DNA of 5,996 nucleotides from Lachnospira sp. UBA2821 (GTDB taxonomy: Bacteria; Bacillota; Clostridia; Lachnospirales; Lachnospiraceae), in contig DEGR01000039.1 of NCBI GenBank assembly GCA_002351535.1, positions 1-5,996 on the forward strand. Direction: 5' to 3'. Below, one piece after another: positions 5,965 through 5,996 of the stretch. Every line of letters starts with the position of its first letter. Within the stretch, counting starts at the first letter, position 1. The translations under genes and the position numbers were made by a program. The notes beneath the pieces are model-generated. The model was not told the DNA's origin. It worked only from the letters and a program-made list of their open reading frames with translations, and ran no database searches.

Positions 5965-5996
5965 GATTTATTCCCTTAACTTTTCTTTTTTGTATA

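Noticed and set aside
5889..5996. Possible coding sequence or terminator at the right edge
   Set aside because: No open frame of useful length and no hairpin before the T-run at about 5981-5991; the stretch is explained by the ABC operon promoter region.

Overview
The window looks like chromosomal DNA from a low-GC Gram-positive bacterium of the Clostridia, most likely Lachnospiraceae-like. I infer this from the AT-rich sequence, purine-rich AGGAG-type ribosome binding sites, extended -10 promoters, and the gene families present (a secreted YkuD transpeptidase with DUF5011-like Ig repeats, a clostridial-type HD protein, and an ABC-2-like exporter pair). No RNA genes, CRISPR arrays, insertion sequences or phage genes are visible.

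Layout: (1) positions 1-615, minus strand: cysK (cysteine synthase), in frame but lacking about the last third of the protein; its stop codon is the first three bases of the window. (2) 616-882: a divergent control region. It holds a cysK promoter overlapped by an Rrf2-type palindrome, and a ykuD promoter overlapped by a different inverted repeat. (3) 883-2862, plus strand: a 659-residue secreted L,D-transpeptidase (YkuD) followed by five Ig-like repeats. (4) 2863-2944: a bidirectional terminator between convergent genes. (5) 2945-3382, minus strand: a small HD-domain metal-dependent hydrolase of unknown substrate, with its own extended -10 promoter. (6) 3530-5873, minus strand: a two-gene ABC transporter operon, ATPase then a 550-residue, roughly 12-helix permease, translationally coupled through an 8-base overlap. 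Its promoter and a candidate operator lie at 5918-5964.

Functionally there are four independent transcription units rather than one pathway: sulfur assimilation, cell-wall cross-linking or remodelling at the surface, an orphan hydrolase, and a membrane exporter of unknown cargo. I see no convincing new multi-gene system. The points most worth a second look are the abrupt end of CysK, the divergent Ig repeats behind the YkuD domain, the ATPase that lacks the usual Q-loop glutamine, and the three palindromes sitting on promoter elements.
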